Source: Branchiostoma floridae (lineage: Eukaryota > Chordata > Leptocardii > Amphioxiformes > Branchiostomatidae). Taken from it: DNA of 64,000 nucleotides. Below are positions 1 to 11,539 of this stretch, in pieces. Position numbers and translations under genes: made by a program. Where the stretch lies: the NCBI RefSeq assembly GCF_000003815.2, contig NC_049979.1, forward strand, positions 30,324,620-30,388,619, read 5' to 3'. The notes below the pieces were generated by a model. The model had not been told where the DNA came from. It saw only the letters and a program-made list of their open reading frames with translations, and made no database searches. The first letter of the stretch is position 1. Each line of letters starts with the position of its first letter.

Positions 1-190
1 GGGAAAGGAAAAGTTTTAAAATGCCCGCGCCAACCTTGACGTCTTATTGAAGCCGAAAGACCGGTACAAGGACAACGAAACTAGTTACCTTTTTCTAAAA
101 TATAATTGGCAACAACTCTACGATAAATCTTGATTTTAGGATTTTTCTTGCTGCCATGGCAACGGGTTTCTCGCTGGAATATTTTACCAG
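1..190 (-). mobile_element. Degenerate end of a TTAA (piggyBac-like) element, family TTAA-2
   Basis: The stretch has the order typical of the X-box end of family TTAA-2 read inward: 'gcccgcgccaac', 'gacgtc', a 'ttggcaacaa' motif and then a decayed X-box (gccatggcaacggg near 155-168). The terminal CCCT and TTAA lie outside the window or are lost, so the outer border is unknown. Confidence 0.6.
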
Positions 191-469
191 ATTTAGTCAA
201 TTCTGTTCAAATAGCGAGGTTTCATCATAATTATCAAAATAACGGTTTATTTCTTATCACACCACAAGCTACAGGTAGCAGGGTCATTATTAAGACCCTG
301 AATTGTACTGCGCGTTACATGTGTTTCAAAACAGAATACAATTTTCATTACTTTGCCGTGTGTTAACTAAAAGTATAATTAAACAGTTCGAACAGTTATT
401 TGAAATGATTTTTTTTTCAATTGGTTATTAAAAGCAATTACAAAGTAAGTGACCTTTACAGGTAGCTGT

Positions 470-635
470 GCGCAGGCCTCAATGTAGCTGGGGTACCTTT
501 TCCTTAATGTATTTGCTTTTGGACTGACGAGGACAATTTGGCATTGTAACTATTGGGGGCACGGCGGGAATCGAACTCAGAACCTCTAGATTCCGACCCA
601 AACGCGTTACGAGTTGCGCCACGCCCGACACCACA
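470..635 (-). mobile_element. tRNA-derived SINE fragment
   Basis: Read on the minus strand, it starts with a tRNA-like A box (TGGCGCAACTCGTAACGCG) and then a B box (GAGTTCGATTCC) with tRNA-like spacing. A non-tRNA body ending near 'ggggtacc' follows. The head resembles the one at 9818-9963, so both probably belong to one SINE family. It lies at the 3' edge of the decayed LINE at 650-3010. No functional tRNA fold is expected. Confidence 0.65.
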
Positions 636-649
636 TATCACAATGTGAT

Positions 650-3010
650 TCTGCATGCCTTATTTGGGATGACTGTTTGTTAGTCATGGGCTCCAAACTG
701 GGACTGCATATCCAAGCACAGTCCTCACATACGAAGTGCACAATGTAGCTAAGTCTACGACCGGTAGGTTGAACTTTTTTTCAAATGCCTCAGTATGTAA
801 AAAAAGTGTAAAGACGCTTACTGATTGTCTTAGTCATGTGGTTAACCTAGGTGTTTAGATCAGACTATATCTACATTCCCAGTATTTTTTCAATGACCAC
901 GGTCTGGGATGTGGAACCATCGATCTGCATGATATTGTGAGCCATTGTGATATAGCGCGAAAGAATAACTGTGACCATCCCTGTCACCTCTGTATGGGAT
1001 GAACAAATATATACACATTAGGAATAAGTGCCAGGTACAGGTGCAACAATAGAGAAAAAAGGAAATGGTGAGGTCACTAGAAAGGTGTAGTTTTGTATCT
1101 CACCATTTACCATAAGTAGATATATAAGAACAATGATGGAGTAATTTTGCCAAACGTCAAACCATATCCACACCATACGCACCATCACAAAACAAAATAT
1201 TTCATGCAGGTTTGAGTTTTCAGACTCTTGTTTTTTTTTTTTACTTTCCTCTGCCCAACATTAAAGTTTAGTGAGGTCTTGTTGTAGTGATGAGTGAGCC
1301 TAGGTTCTATCATTATTAGGTCATCAACAAAATTCCGGTGAGGTCATTTGTTGTGCCGAACTGCTTATAGTGGCGATAACAATATTGGAGCAAGTACGGT
1401 TCCTTGGGGAAGACTACGTTTCAAGACATCCAATTCCGAGAGTGGTCCTTGTTTCGACACTGGTTGTCATAACCTGGCCAAGAATCATGCTGCCACGGTA
1501 CAAGAGTTGGTCTGCAACCAAGGCAGTATTGTTATTACAATAGTGTGAACGATTTGAAGTAGTCTGTCAGTATGAGACTACTCACAGTATATATTGAGTT
1601 CTTGTTGAGCAGGTGCATACATTTTTTTTAAAGCAGAGTGTGGTTGACCACCTAACTAGTCCCCCAAACTGTTTGGCGTCAATGCTGGGAGCTATATCTG
1701 TTTGTATCTGCTCTGCAGAGCGTACCTTTTTACCATCAAAGCCATCCATGTAAGCGGGGTATTTAGTTCGCATGCAAGTACTTTAGTAAGACGACCAGTG
1801 ATGATGTCGGGTCCGGAAACCTTCCGAGCGTGGTCATTGTAGAGCTTTTTGTGGTTATTGCAGAGCTTGTTGTACATTTTCAGCACCTTGACCCTCTCAA
1901 GACTGGGTTCATCCACCCCTTTGTAATTTTGAAAGCGGTTTACTATACGATCACCATATTTGCAGGGGGTAACAGGTTGGCAACAGAATTCTAGGAAAAG
2001 TCACCTAATGTGATTGATTATNNNNNNNNNNNNNNNNNNNNNNNNNNNNNNNNNNNNNNNNNNNNNNNNNNNNNNNNNNNNNNNNNNNNNNNNNNNNNNN
2101 NNNNNNNNNNNNNNNNNNNNNTGTTCGTTATGTTGCTGAGCGTAATGTTAAATACGTCCACAAGGGCTTTTCTGTCGTATATTGAGATATCTCCCACGCT
2201 GATTATCGGGCTAGATCTTACAATGTTTGCCATCGACAAAGTCTACAGAGTCAGTTTGCAGGATCTAATTTCTAACGATTCTGTATTTTTGATCCTTAGA
2301 ATGATCACCTGGCTCTATTGGCTTTTGTCTGAGTTTCATTCCTTAGGGCTTGCCAGTTGCTTGTCCTACCTGCTGCGAAGGCCTTCTGATGCTTAGACAA
2401 GAACGCTTTTATTTCTGGGGTCATCCTTGTCATTGTTGTGTAGCTTGATTCGGTGTGTCGAGAAACATTCGTCAATCTTCTGATGGAGAGTGTTGTAGAA
2501 TGTAATGGACATAACCTGACTCCCCTCTTGGCTTGTTACTTCACCCCAATCATGCGTTGCAGTCGATGAGCCAAATGCGTGAACCTTTAAGCTACCGTCT
2601 TTTTGTGACAATAATTCACTAAATATGTTTAGGTGCGGTGATCACAGTCCGGTGGTCACTCTTTCTCACAGGAGCAATAGCTGAGCACGGTATGTAGAAA
2701 TTGCCCAAGTAAGTGATGATCAGGTCGAGAATAGCGTCTTGACTAGATAGTGTGTTGCATTTTTGCTTTATGTTGGTGCAGGGGCACAGCTATTGCACAT
2801 CCTTCCTGGTAAAATACAGATCCCAATGAATATACGTTGACCGCAGGTTTTCCATGGCGTAAACCATGTGACCTTGTTGTAAGTTTTGGTGAGGGGACCT
2901 GGGGAGAGAATAAACCAACATGGCGCTAGGCCGGTGGCACCGCGTGGCAATCCGGATGGTCTTATGTAGACCCAGGTGCACTCAAGTTTCATACGAATAT
3001 GATATCTCTT
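650..3010 (-). pseudogene. Decayed non-LTR retrotransposon (APE-type endonuclease plus reverse transcriptase)
   Basis: On the minus strand, fragments in changing frames follow the order of a LINE ORF2. Near 2990-2650 are endonuclease pieces (WVYIRPSGLPR, then ILDLIITYL followed by a SDH-like KSDHRTV). Near 2610-2390 is a linker (HQKIDECFSTHRIKLH). Near 1840-1640 are reverse-transcriptase pieces (GPDIITGRLTKVLACEL, then IDAKQFGGL). Near 1400 is LPQGTVLAPI, near 1325 the catalytic-like FVDDL, and near 870-650 the thumb-like IVSDL-type and VLGYAVPVWSP segments. Many stops, frameshifts and two assembly gaps (2022-2121, 3104-3203) interrupt it. It is clearly dead. The clade looks jockey/CR1-like but cannot be settled by eye. 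Confidence 0.8.
2022..2121. other. Assembly gap of 100 N
   Basis: Exactly 100 unknown bases inside the decayed LINE. Round length suggests a placeholder of unknown true size. Confidence 0.99.
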
Positions 3011-3103
3011 TTGCGTACATAAATTTTGTCTTTAACGTTTATCTACATTATTCTAATAATATTTGGTGGCCAATTGTTTAGTCATTTAAGGGATACAGGC
3101 AGT

Positions 3104-3203
3104 NNNNNNNNNNNNNNNNNNNNNNNNNNNNNNNNNNNNNNNNNNNNNNNNNNNNNNNNNNNNNNNNNNNNNNNNNNNNNNNNNNNNNNNNNNNNNNNNN
3201 NNN
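3104..3203. other. Assembly gap of 100 N
   Basis: Exactly 100 unknown bases, near the 5' end of the decayed LINE. It may hide the start of the endonuclease domain. Confidence 0.99.
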
Positions 3204-3940
3204 GAACATGGGAAAGTAACAATACGAATATATCTTATTTAGAACAATTTCAAACATCTATGTGCTTTGTTATTGTTCCAACATGTTCAACAATTGTGTC
3301 ATTTTTTCCCTCCGTAAAACTTTTATTGCCCCAATACACAAAGGTGCTAAGCTGGGTCCTTTGTTTCGCCTTGTATTTTTAGATTTTCTTCAGAAGACAC
3401 TGTTGAGTCTTTTGTGAAAAGGTGGCAGACAGACATAATTTCCTGTACTTGGCAGGGATGTGTGAATTGCCTCTTTCCAGCCCACTGCCCCACATACAAA
3501 ACATTGTATCAATGTTCGAACATGTGATAGCAAATGATGAATCTATGTTGGAACGGTTTAGAAACTAACAGAAATAATGTATTTGATGTTAGAATTTTTT
3601 AAAACATGTATGAACACTATAGAAAATAGTTTGAACATCACACAGATGTTATAAATAGTTCTAAACAGTTACTTATCACAGTTAGATTGTTACAAAGATG
3701 TTGGAACAAAAGGCAAGAAAAACCCTCTCGGTAATGTGGAATTGACTCTACATGTTGGGTTCTGACCGGCATTTAGTGCACAGTCGTCGGAAAAAAAATC
3801 CCTGACAATACATGTCTGCAATTTGGTTTTGGCTTGTAGCTTCCTAAGGTTAAACACTTTGCCATCATATGATAGCCTATATCAAGATTATATGGCCTAG
3901 TTTCAGGGACAAACATGTCTTTTTTTCTTTTTTTTCTTAA
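3204..3940. other. Non-coding stretch with scattered TGTTNGAAC-like motifs
   Basis: No gene is recognised. Variants of a short motif close to tgttcgaac / gttccaaca recur irregularly between about 3260 and 3710, without clear tandem spacing. Nothing else is evident. Confidence 0.4.
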
Positions 3941-3990
3941 ACAAAGTCGACATGAAGTCGGTTCTTTCAGAAACAGAGTAACCAATTAAC
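3941..3990 (+). repeat. Fragment of the TAGCGAGG-ended element
   Basis: The segment 'catgaagtcggttctttc' followed by 'cagagtaaccaattaac' recurs almost unchanged at 56907-56957, inside the element with TTTCTAGCGAGG ends. This copy has lost its ends. Confidence 0.6.
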
Positions 3991-3994
3991 ACTA

Positions 3995-4379
3995 AAATAA
4001 ACTAAATAGAATCGTCTATATGGCTTAGATAAGTAAAATACCAGGTGGTTACAAATTCTAAGGAATAACAAGGTAGTTATTTTGATCTGTTCATTTGGTT
4101 CGCCATCTTCAATTTGGCTGATGACGTCATTAAATTAGAAAAATTTATGACTATTCAACTATTAAAGAAATTTTAGATAACGCAAAATTTTATTGATGTA
4201 TGAGAATATCAGCAATATAGCAAATACATGTAAAAATACATTGTTAGAACAAAAATTAGCAACTTTTGTCAAGAAATGGGTGTCAAAAACGGTTGACATG
4301 GCAACACGGAAAATGATTTGTTTAAAACTTATTGAAATTGTTGCCAACAATATCTTGAAAAGAAACGACATTTGGTGTC
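3995..4379 (-). mobile_element. TTAA-1 element remnant, minus orientation
   Basis: It shows the family order on the minus strand: 'accaggtggttacaaattc', a weak YY1-like gccatct, gatgacgtcatt, a decayed X-box (ggttgacatggcaac) and 'ttgccaacaat'. It is cut at 4380 by an intact TTAA-2 element, so it is the older of the two. Confidence 0.65.
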
Positions 4380-4383
4380 TTAA

Positions 4384-5295
4384 CCCTATCCAGACTGGAC
4401 TTTCTGGGCCTTCCCTGGCGGGGGGGGGGGGGGCTCATTCGACCCCCCTTTGTATTTTTAAAACAGCTTACTGTACGATCACCAAAATTGCAGGGGGGGT
4501 TGTGCTCATCGAGTTTTATAATTTTAAAATTTTTATATCATTATGACGTAGTATGAAGTAATTATGACGTCATTCATTGCTATTTTTGGCTAAAACGAGG
4601 AATTCCCATAATACCTAGATATCTCACTCAAAAAGTTACCAATAATGGTTTCTTAGTAATAATTAGTTGTTATAAGACTTCTGTTGTCAATGGCCGACGC
4701 AACGACGTCAAAATGGCGTCACAGAATGACGTCATCTGTAGTTTAGCTATCCGCCATCTTGGATTATCAACCTTTATTTTTTCAATATAAATTTTTTTAA
4801 CATATAACGCTAAAACCCCTTAAAAATGGATTGAAAGCGTTCAAATGAATGTTTTCTGTAAGAAAATACCAAGTAGTGATGAAATTTGAGTGAAAATAAG
4901 CTTGTTATACTTTAAATCATGATATTGTCGGTAATCTTGGATTTTGACCAATTACGTCATCTCATTAGCATAATTTATGAAAATCTATTTATAGATGTTC
5001 AACTAAGATGTGTTAGATATTAAAGATATATGAAAAGAAGTTTAGTTTAGAAAGAAAATCTTAAAATCCCATTGTTTAAACCAAAATTAGTGATTTTTGT
5101 AAAATTTGCCTTTCAGAAACCCGTTGCCATGGCAACACGAAAAATCATAAACTTACCCAATTTTTATCAAATTGTTGCCAACAATATTTTAGGAAAACTC
5201 ACTAAGTTTGGTTGTTCTAGCACAAGCCGTTTGGGAGATACAGTAGGTCAAAGTTGGCGCGGGCACTTTTAGCCCAACCCCCAGTCTGGATAGGG
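4384..5295 (+). mobile_element. Intact TTAA-2 piggyBac-like MITE
   Basis: 912 bp, flanked by TTAA on both sides (4380-4383 and 5296-5299). It begins CCCTATCCAGACTGG and ends CCAGTCTGGATAGGG, an inverted repeat. Just inside the left end is a long G run. It carries several gacgtca motifs, a YY1-like ccgccatcttggat near 4750, a perfect X-box at 5123-5136 and ttgccaacaat near 5174. No transposase reading frame is present. TTAA target sites and CCCT ends are the known signature of piggyBac transposons; mobilisation by a piggyBac transposase encoded elsewhere is inference. Confidence 0.88.
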
Positions 5296-5399
5296 TTAAG
5301 CGTAAGCTGTTTTGACTTTATACGGCATAAAAGTTTGCGCGAGCCTCACAAGACCTCCGCCCGCTCTGAAATGGGTTTAAGACTTGTTATGATTATGCT

Positions 5400-6330
5400 T
5401 ATATAAAAACACAATTCATTCAGGCCGGGATAAAATAAAATGTCAATGCATGAAATGGCCTGGAATCCTGATAAATACGACAAATACGAAAATGTGCGAC
5501 ATAACGAATAAGGAATGTTTCCTAGCGAGTCCGGAAAAATCCATGACCATTACTCGAATACGACGATGCAACGCAAATCCAACAGATTCCAGTACCGTAT
5601 ACGTCTCGAATACGAGTTTCCCCGAATCCTGACAGATGCGGCGGCGTATCTAAGTAAATACGTGATTTTGATTGAAAGTTTCACGCTACATATCGCTTAC
5701 AATAGTACATGGCACTTCTAATATTTATTCACAACGACTTTTAATAAGTGCAATCAGAAATCGCAGCAAATCCGATTGCCGGAATTCAGCGGATTCCTGC
5801 CTCGACAGAATCCGTAGAAATACGACAACCGAGATTTCGTAGATTTCCGAATTACCCTCAAAACACCGCTCCAGTGAACACGTACTGAAATCCGTACAAT
5901 ATCGGACAATTTGAATTTTGTGGATTTGCAAATTGTAATAATGACATGGGCCACAAGGGGACGTTTTCGACGAATACAGCAAAGAATACTGTCCGAAACC
6001 CGCATTTTTTTTAATTACCCAAAGCGTGCTAGGTAAGCGGCGGAAACCGTTAGTTCGGGGTGATATAAAAATGGGTATCATCTCGCTCTCTGTGCTGTAT
6101 ATGGCATCATCGTAATCTGGAACAGTGATTTGGAATCTCTTAAGAATAGAAGGGATTCGAACGTGCGGAATAGTGACGTTGCTTTTTCGTCGGTGTAATC
6201 TTCGTTGCCCCTCCCTCATTGTAACACTGGGAATTCGATTCGACATTAAGCAGGGCCGTCTTTTGGTAAGTACAGATTATAGTAGGAAGTTCCAGTTTCT
6301 GCCAAAACTAGGATCGTATTTTGTTACTGA
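5400..6330. other. CpG-rich unexplained block holding the longest open frame of the window
   Basis: Base composition differs from both sides: CpG dinucleotides are frequent, and the strings gaatcc, aaatacgac and gattcc recur on both strands. A minus-strand frame of 173 codons (5725-6246) is open, but it has no recognisable domain, no homologue I can name and no repeat of the splice signals seen in the real exons. I read it as decayed repeat or intergenic DNA rather than a gene. Confidence 0.35.
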
Positions 6331-6339
6331 CATATCATG

Positions 6340-7236
6340 ACATTTAATAATTTAAAGCCTTAAACTAACCTGCCCACCTCCGCTGTGAGAAACGTTATAA
6401 CTTACAACTTGTTCATACTAACCAATGATCAACAGGCATCTATGTCGGGTTTAAGATAAGAAATAACAGACAACTATGCGGTTTATAATTGATGATCTTG
6501 TAGAATAATAGACTAGGAAAATTTTACTTGTCTGGTATTCAGTGGAGCACAGAGGTCTTACTGTTTGTTGATAAAGTGAGCTAGAAGCAGCAGCTTTTAT
6601 TCATGTAACGTTACATCTATTTGATCAATTTGATGTTCAAGTTTTAAATATCAGCCATGTGTATTCAATCTATAGATGCTCGGATTTATTTTCGACGAAT
6701 GTAAGGTGAAAGTGAGGAGAATGTAACCATTTGATGTGATGTTTTTTCTTCTAATCTTTGTCATTGTTTTTCTTTATTTATATTCATCACAGTAGATCCG
6801 TACTTCAAAATGCAGCACAAGTTGTGAGGATATTGCCTGAAACAAGGATTTAGAAAAAAAAACACTTGGACTCAGATGTAAATCGTTAGATGAAGAGGAT
6901 GACTATATATATGAGGTTCCACAGCAAATGACACTTAATCCTAATATGTTGTGTGCCATGAATATTCAGAATTTTACCGAACCATAAAAGTTTTCCATTT
7001 CTATATCTGTATTTAATAATGTGTAAAAAGACATTGAACTTATTGTAACTGTTAGACTTAGATCTCACTACAAAGTCAACTACTTCAATTTATTACTAGA
7101 ATGTGTATGAACTTATATTTTAGTCCGATTGCACTGAACAGCATTAGATATTGTCTTGCGGTGGTAATATAAAATGGTGATGCATTTTAGAATTTTTCAG
7201 GAATACATTGTACTGCACAACCTCAATGTACATGCA
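6340..7236. other. Intergenic stretch, nothing recognised
   Basis: AT-rich DNA without a recognisable exon, repeat or RNA gene. It ends at the TTAA of the next mobile element. Confidence 0.5.
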
Positions 7237-7240
7237 TTAA

Positions 7241-8868
7241 CCCTATCCAGACCTTCCTGGGAACAGGGGGGGTGGGGCTCTTTTGACCCCCTTCGTAATT
7301 TCAAACGGCTTGGGTTACGATTACCAATTTGGGGGGAATGATGTACTCGTAAATTTTTATATTTTCTGTAATGTTGGTATCGTTATGACGTAATTTGTCG
7401 TAATTATTACGTCATAATGACATTTTGGGCTACATCGTCGAAATATGTTTGTATATTTGTATATTTGTCCTATAACTTCTAATACGTTTTTACCAAAATT
7501 GGCTTATTGTTGATTAAGTTATCCTCGAAAGTCTATGCATGGTTCAGTGGGGTCAAAACTGACCCCAGCATTTTTTTAAACAAACTTTTGCGACCCACAC
7601 CTAAACTACTTATCGTAGGATCACAACATTTACAGAGAATGATTTACATGTAAGCCAAAATTATGAAACAACTTTTGTGCCATTATCATGTTATATGACG
7701 ACGTTATGATGCCATCTAGGTAATATCGGCCGCCATCTTGGATTTTGACTGATAACGTCATCAAATTAGCATAAATTATGAATATTGAGTCCTGAAATTT
7801 ACGTTGAATGTTATAAGATGTGATAAACAACTGTTATTTGCAAAAAAAACTTGAAACGTAAATGTTTAATACAAAACTGGAAAATTTGGTAATAAATATG
7901 CCTGTCAGAATTCTGTTACCATGGCAACATGAAAAATGATGAACATAATTTCATTGAAAATGTTTGCTATGAACATTTTCTAAAAATTTCCCAAGTTTGG
8001 TGGCCCTAGCATAAGCCATTCGGGCGCTATATGGCATTAAACTGGTACAGGCATCAAAAACCTCCTTCCCGGTCTGAATAGCGTCGGTGCAAAATGTGGT
8101 TCTCATTATCTTCTGCATAAATAATGATAATGAGCTAGAAGAACTGTCACCTAATCATGTCAGACTGTTCCACATAGATTAATGAAACTATACATATATA
8201 CAAATCACAAAAAGATTCACATAAAAACTGTATTTGTACAAAACGTTTTGGGGTCAGTTTTGACCCCATACGGTAATCTACGTCACAAAAAAGCTACGGT
8301 GGTTTGAGGGTTAAATGTATNTGAACAAAATAATGACTATAAAGCTTATCTTATTGGTGTCTCAATCTGCCAAGTCTTTTGTTGCCAATGACGACGACAC
8401 TAACGTCTATATGACGTCAGAAAACGACGTCATTTGTCCGCCATCTTGGATCGACAAGCTTGAATTTTCTAAGATATGACTTTTTCCACATATAACCCCA
8501 AAACCCAATAGAAATGGATCAAGTGATTGTGTTTTGTAGAAAAAAAAGGATTTTGACGGCATTTGAGTAAAAATTACATGTATTTATCGTTTAAAATGAC
8601 ATTGTCCGCCATCTTGGATTTTGACACATGGCGTCATTAAATTAGCATAAATTATGAATATTTGATTCGAAATGTAACTTAAAATTACACAGGATGTTAA
8701 TAATATAAATAAACAAGTTTGATCTAGCAATAAAACCATGACATCCCATAATTCAAACTGAATTGAGTAAATTTGGGGAGAAAAGCCTGTCAGAAACCCG
8801 TTGCTATGGAAACACGAAAAATCACAAACTAATTTTTTTTTTTTTCGCGAAGTTTTTGCCAACAATAT
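7241..8868 (+). mobile_element. Composite TTAA-4 element with an inner TTAA-3-type element
   Basis: The left end is TTAA (7237-7240) plus CCCTATCCAGACC, a G run and 'ggctcttttgaccccc'. From about 7400 it becomes a TTAA-3-type sequence marked by ggggtcaaaactgacccc (near 7540) and a decayed X-box gttaccatggcaac near 7915. This inner part ends at ggtttgaggg plus TTAA (8311-8314). The outer element then resumes (CRE motifs, YY1-like ccgccatcttggat, decayed X-box near 8800) and is cut at about 8868 by the tail of a LINE. The same two-part arrangement occurs at 24503-26201. A degenerate CCCGGTCTGAATAGCG at about 8078-8093 is another TIR-like trace. Confidence 0.7.
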
Positions 8869-9817
8869 AATATATAATATAATATAATATTCGGCTGTAT
8901 AGTCATAAGAAAAACATCCAGGGCTACCCAACTAACCGGAGGCTATTATCAAGGGCTAGCCCTAGTAACAATACAAAATACGTTATACAATAGTATACAA
9001 TATACAACAGTATTAACGATACAGGTAACTTTGACAACAGAGGCGATCCGTGTTTACAGCTTGACTAGCAGTCGCACGATCTAGAATGTCAGTCTATGAT
9101 ATGAATAATATTACTTGGTTATCTATATAAGGCTAGTTAGTCAGCGATTAACACGTTTAAACGCTATAATGTATACGTACTACACTGCAGATCGTTCAGT
9201 AAGAACAGTAGTTGTTGCCATCAATAGCTATTATCAGTAATACAATTACTATTAGGAAACTATGATATATCTTATCAAGCGTTTACAGAGTTGTCAAACG
9301 ACGTGCGCAGTCTATTTTTGAAGGAACTGATGGTGCTGGCTGTACGGGTACTACTGGGGAGAGAGTTCCAGAGGGAAATTGCTCTGCTGACAAATGTTCT
9401 CTGGGATCGTGTAGTCTTGTATGCAGGAGTAGTCAAATGTTCACTGTTTCTTAGGGGATAACGGAAGTCGATGGCAGAAGCCCGTGCTTGAAGAAGCAGA
9501 CTTTGCAGGTGGGGGGTGCAGCGTCCATTCAACAGTTTGTACATAGTTACTGAAGTCTGGAACATGCGTCGGTACTGTAGTGACGGTAGGGATAGTTCGG
9601 AGTAAAGACGTTCGTATGAAGGATACGGTAGTCCGAAGTGGCAACTGATAATCCTGGTGGTTTGAAACTGGACAGATTCCAGAATCTTTTGGTCACGTTT
9701 GGTAAGGCCGGGACGTAATAAACATAACTTTGCACTTGTCTATATTAGCCTCCGGTTTCCATTTTGAGAGCCAGGTTGACACAGAGCTCAACTCACTGTT
9801 AGACAGATTAGCCGAAG

Positions 9818-9963
9818 AGGCTCGGTGGGCGTCACTCCACTGTAAGGGAAAGTCGTGTAAAGTGCCTTGCCCTAGGGCACAACGTCGGGGCATGGTGGGA
9901 ATCAAACTCGGAACCTTTCGATTCCGAGCCGAACGCTCTACCAGTTACGCCACGCCAACGCCC
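9818..9963 (-). mobile_element. tRNA-derived SINE inserted in the LINE
   Basis: Minus strand: an A-box-like GGCGTAACTGGTAGAGCG, then a B-box-like GAGTTTGATTCC, then a body with 'gggcaaggcactttacac' near 9870-9850. It interrupts reverse-transcriptase coding sequence: NDMSDILQ lies upstream and STWLSKW downstream. The motif in the body is of a kind common in SINEs of amphioxus and other marine invertebrates, from general knowledge. Confidence 0.75.
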
Positions 9964-10531
9964 TGCAATATGTCGGACATGTCATTGATATAGAGGTTCA
10001 CAGGGCCTAGGCCCTAGTACGGAACCTTGGGGAACCCTAACAGAAATTCCCAAGAAATCACTTGCCAACCCATTTACAACAGTGGTTTGCCTTCTATCAT
10101 CTAAGTTTGAGGGGAACCATGCCAGTTCGGTATCTTGGGACCCACTCATTCTGAACTTGTCGAGAAGAATAGTGTGGCATACGGTGTCGAAAGCTTTCTT
10201 TAAATGAAGAAAGACGACACCGGTATAATGTCCCTTCTCCATGTTGTCGAGAATAGTTACAGTGACATTGATCAATGTTGCTGTAGCAGAATGGGCTATT
10301 CTGAAACCTGACTGAAATTTGTTAAGTATGTTGTGTCCATTCAGAAAGGTGTATATCTGGGCATGGACAGCTTTTTCGAATGTCTTCATGAGTGTTGGGG
10401 GTAAAGAAATGAGTCGTTAGTCACAGCAGTCATCTTTGTCACCACCAAATAAACAATGGGATCACTTTAGCCCTTTTCCATTCGCTGGGCACTTCGCCAG
10501 TAAAGAGAGACAGATTGTAAATGTAGGTTAA

Positions 10532-11442
10532 CCCTATTCAGACGGGGGGGGGTCTTTTGAGGTCGTATAACGCCAAAACGGTTTATGCTTGAGCCACAAA
10601 TTTGGTAAGTTTTCCTAAAATATTGTTGGCAACAATTTCGCGTAGTTGTAAGTTTGACAAATTTTCCGTTTTTTCGCGTTACCATGGCAACCGTTTGTTG
10701 ACAGACAGTTTCGCCCAAAATCGCTTATTTGGTTTAAACAATGTATTTTTCACGTTTATTTACTACATTACTGCTATTTTGTTTCATGAATAAAATCTTA
10801 TGTTATTTAGAATTTCTTTCATAATTAGATATGCATAAATTATGGTAATTTGATAACGTCATCAGCCAAAAATCCAGGATTGCGAAAAGTTTGGCCAGAT
10901 CAGGATTATATAGCTTATTATTCCATAGAATTTGTGAAAAAAACACTATTTTTTCTTTAAAGAAACATCAAAATGAATGTATTTAGTCTATTTCCTTTAC
11001 CTTTTGTTGTTATTGGTTGCAAAAAAAGTATTTTTGAAAATTCGAAGTGGTTGACATAATATGGCGGAGCCCAACTGGTATCTTAGACGTGCATGTCATT
11101 TTATGACATCATGTTGTCGTCAATAATGTTGCTTTCAGCAAATATTACTATTCTGTTATTTGCACTTGCTGTTACATTTTTGTAGCAAAACTTGAAGTTT
11201 TCTGAGAATACCCATTTTTCATGGGTCCGGCCTATACAATTAAATTTATTACGTCATAATTACGCCATCGTAACGTCAATTGTCATTTACTTGTCAGATA
11301 TTTTGTTTTAATCATTTCCTAAGATTTAGGTTGCCATACAACACGTTGTTCAATAGTTATATGACTTACAAGTGGATGGCCTCAAAAGCAGCACCCCCTT
11401 CCTCCATCCAGGGATGGCTTAAAAAGCCCGATCTGAATAGGG
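10532..11442 (+). mobile_element. Intact TTAA-1 piggyBac-like MITE inside a LINE
   Basis: 911 bp between TTAA copies at 10528-10531 and 11443-11446. Ends are CCCTATTCAGACGGGG and the inverse TCTGAATAGGG. It holds ttgttggcaacaa, a near-perfect X-box (gttaccatggcaac near 10679), a decayed YY1-like box and CRE-like motifs toward the right end. The flanks are LINE reverse-transcriptase sequence on both sides, and one TTAA fits the LINE reading frame. Confidence 0.88.
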
Positions 11443-11539
11443 TTAAGGGACCTGTAGCAGGTGCAGCATGTCGACTGAGTCGGCCATGTCGAATGAGTCG
11501 GCAATCTAGCTCAGTGCTTCTCCTAGGGGATAATTTTAA

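Larger units (their letters stand above)
8864..11535 (-). pseudogene. Decayed non-LTR retrotransposon (CR1/L2-like reverse transcriptase with 3' tail)
   Basis: On the minus strand, upstream to downstream: an RT start around 11500-11447 (RHAAPAT); 10527-10470 (LTYIYNLSL, GEVPSEWKRAKV); 10389-10000 with KTFEKAVHAQIYTFLNGH, FQSGFR, KKAFDTV and VPQGSVLGP; 9780-9690 with STWLSKWKPE and DKCKVM; and 9565-9278 with the usual LINE C-terminus (SRAISLWNSLP) and a stop. The catalytic FADD region is lost where a SINE interrupts the frame (9818-9963). The untranslated tail runs to 'cagccgaatatt' and a TATAA microsatellite at 8864-8892. A TTAA-1 element (10532-11442) is inserted in the RT region. The element is dead. 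Confidence 0.85.

Noticed and set aside
4193-4546. Frames containing NPIQTGL-type peptides, also at 24474, 31952, 46270 and 58629
   Set aside because: They are translations of the TTAACCCTATCCAGAC terminal repeats of the mobile elements, not proteins.
5725-6246. 173-residue minus-strand open frame as a protein gene
   Set aside because: No domain, no splice signals typical of the real exons here, and the composition looks like a repeat or an island.
9730-9993. Plus-strand frame of 87 codons
   Set aside because: It is the antisense of LINE reverse transcriptase and SINE sequence.
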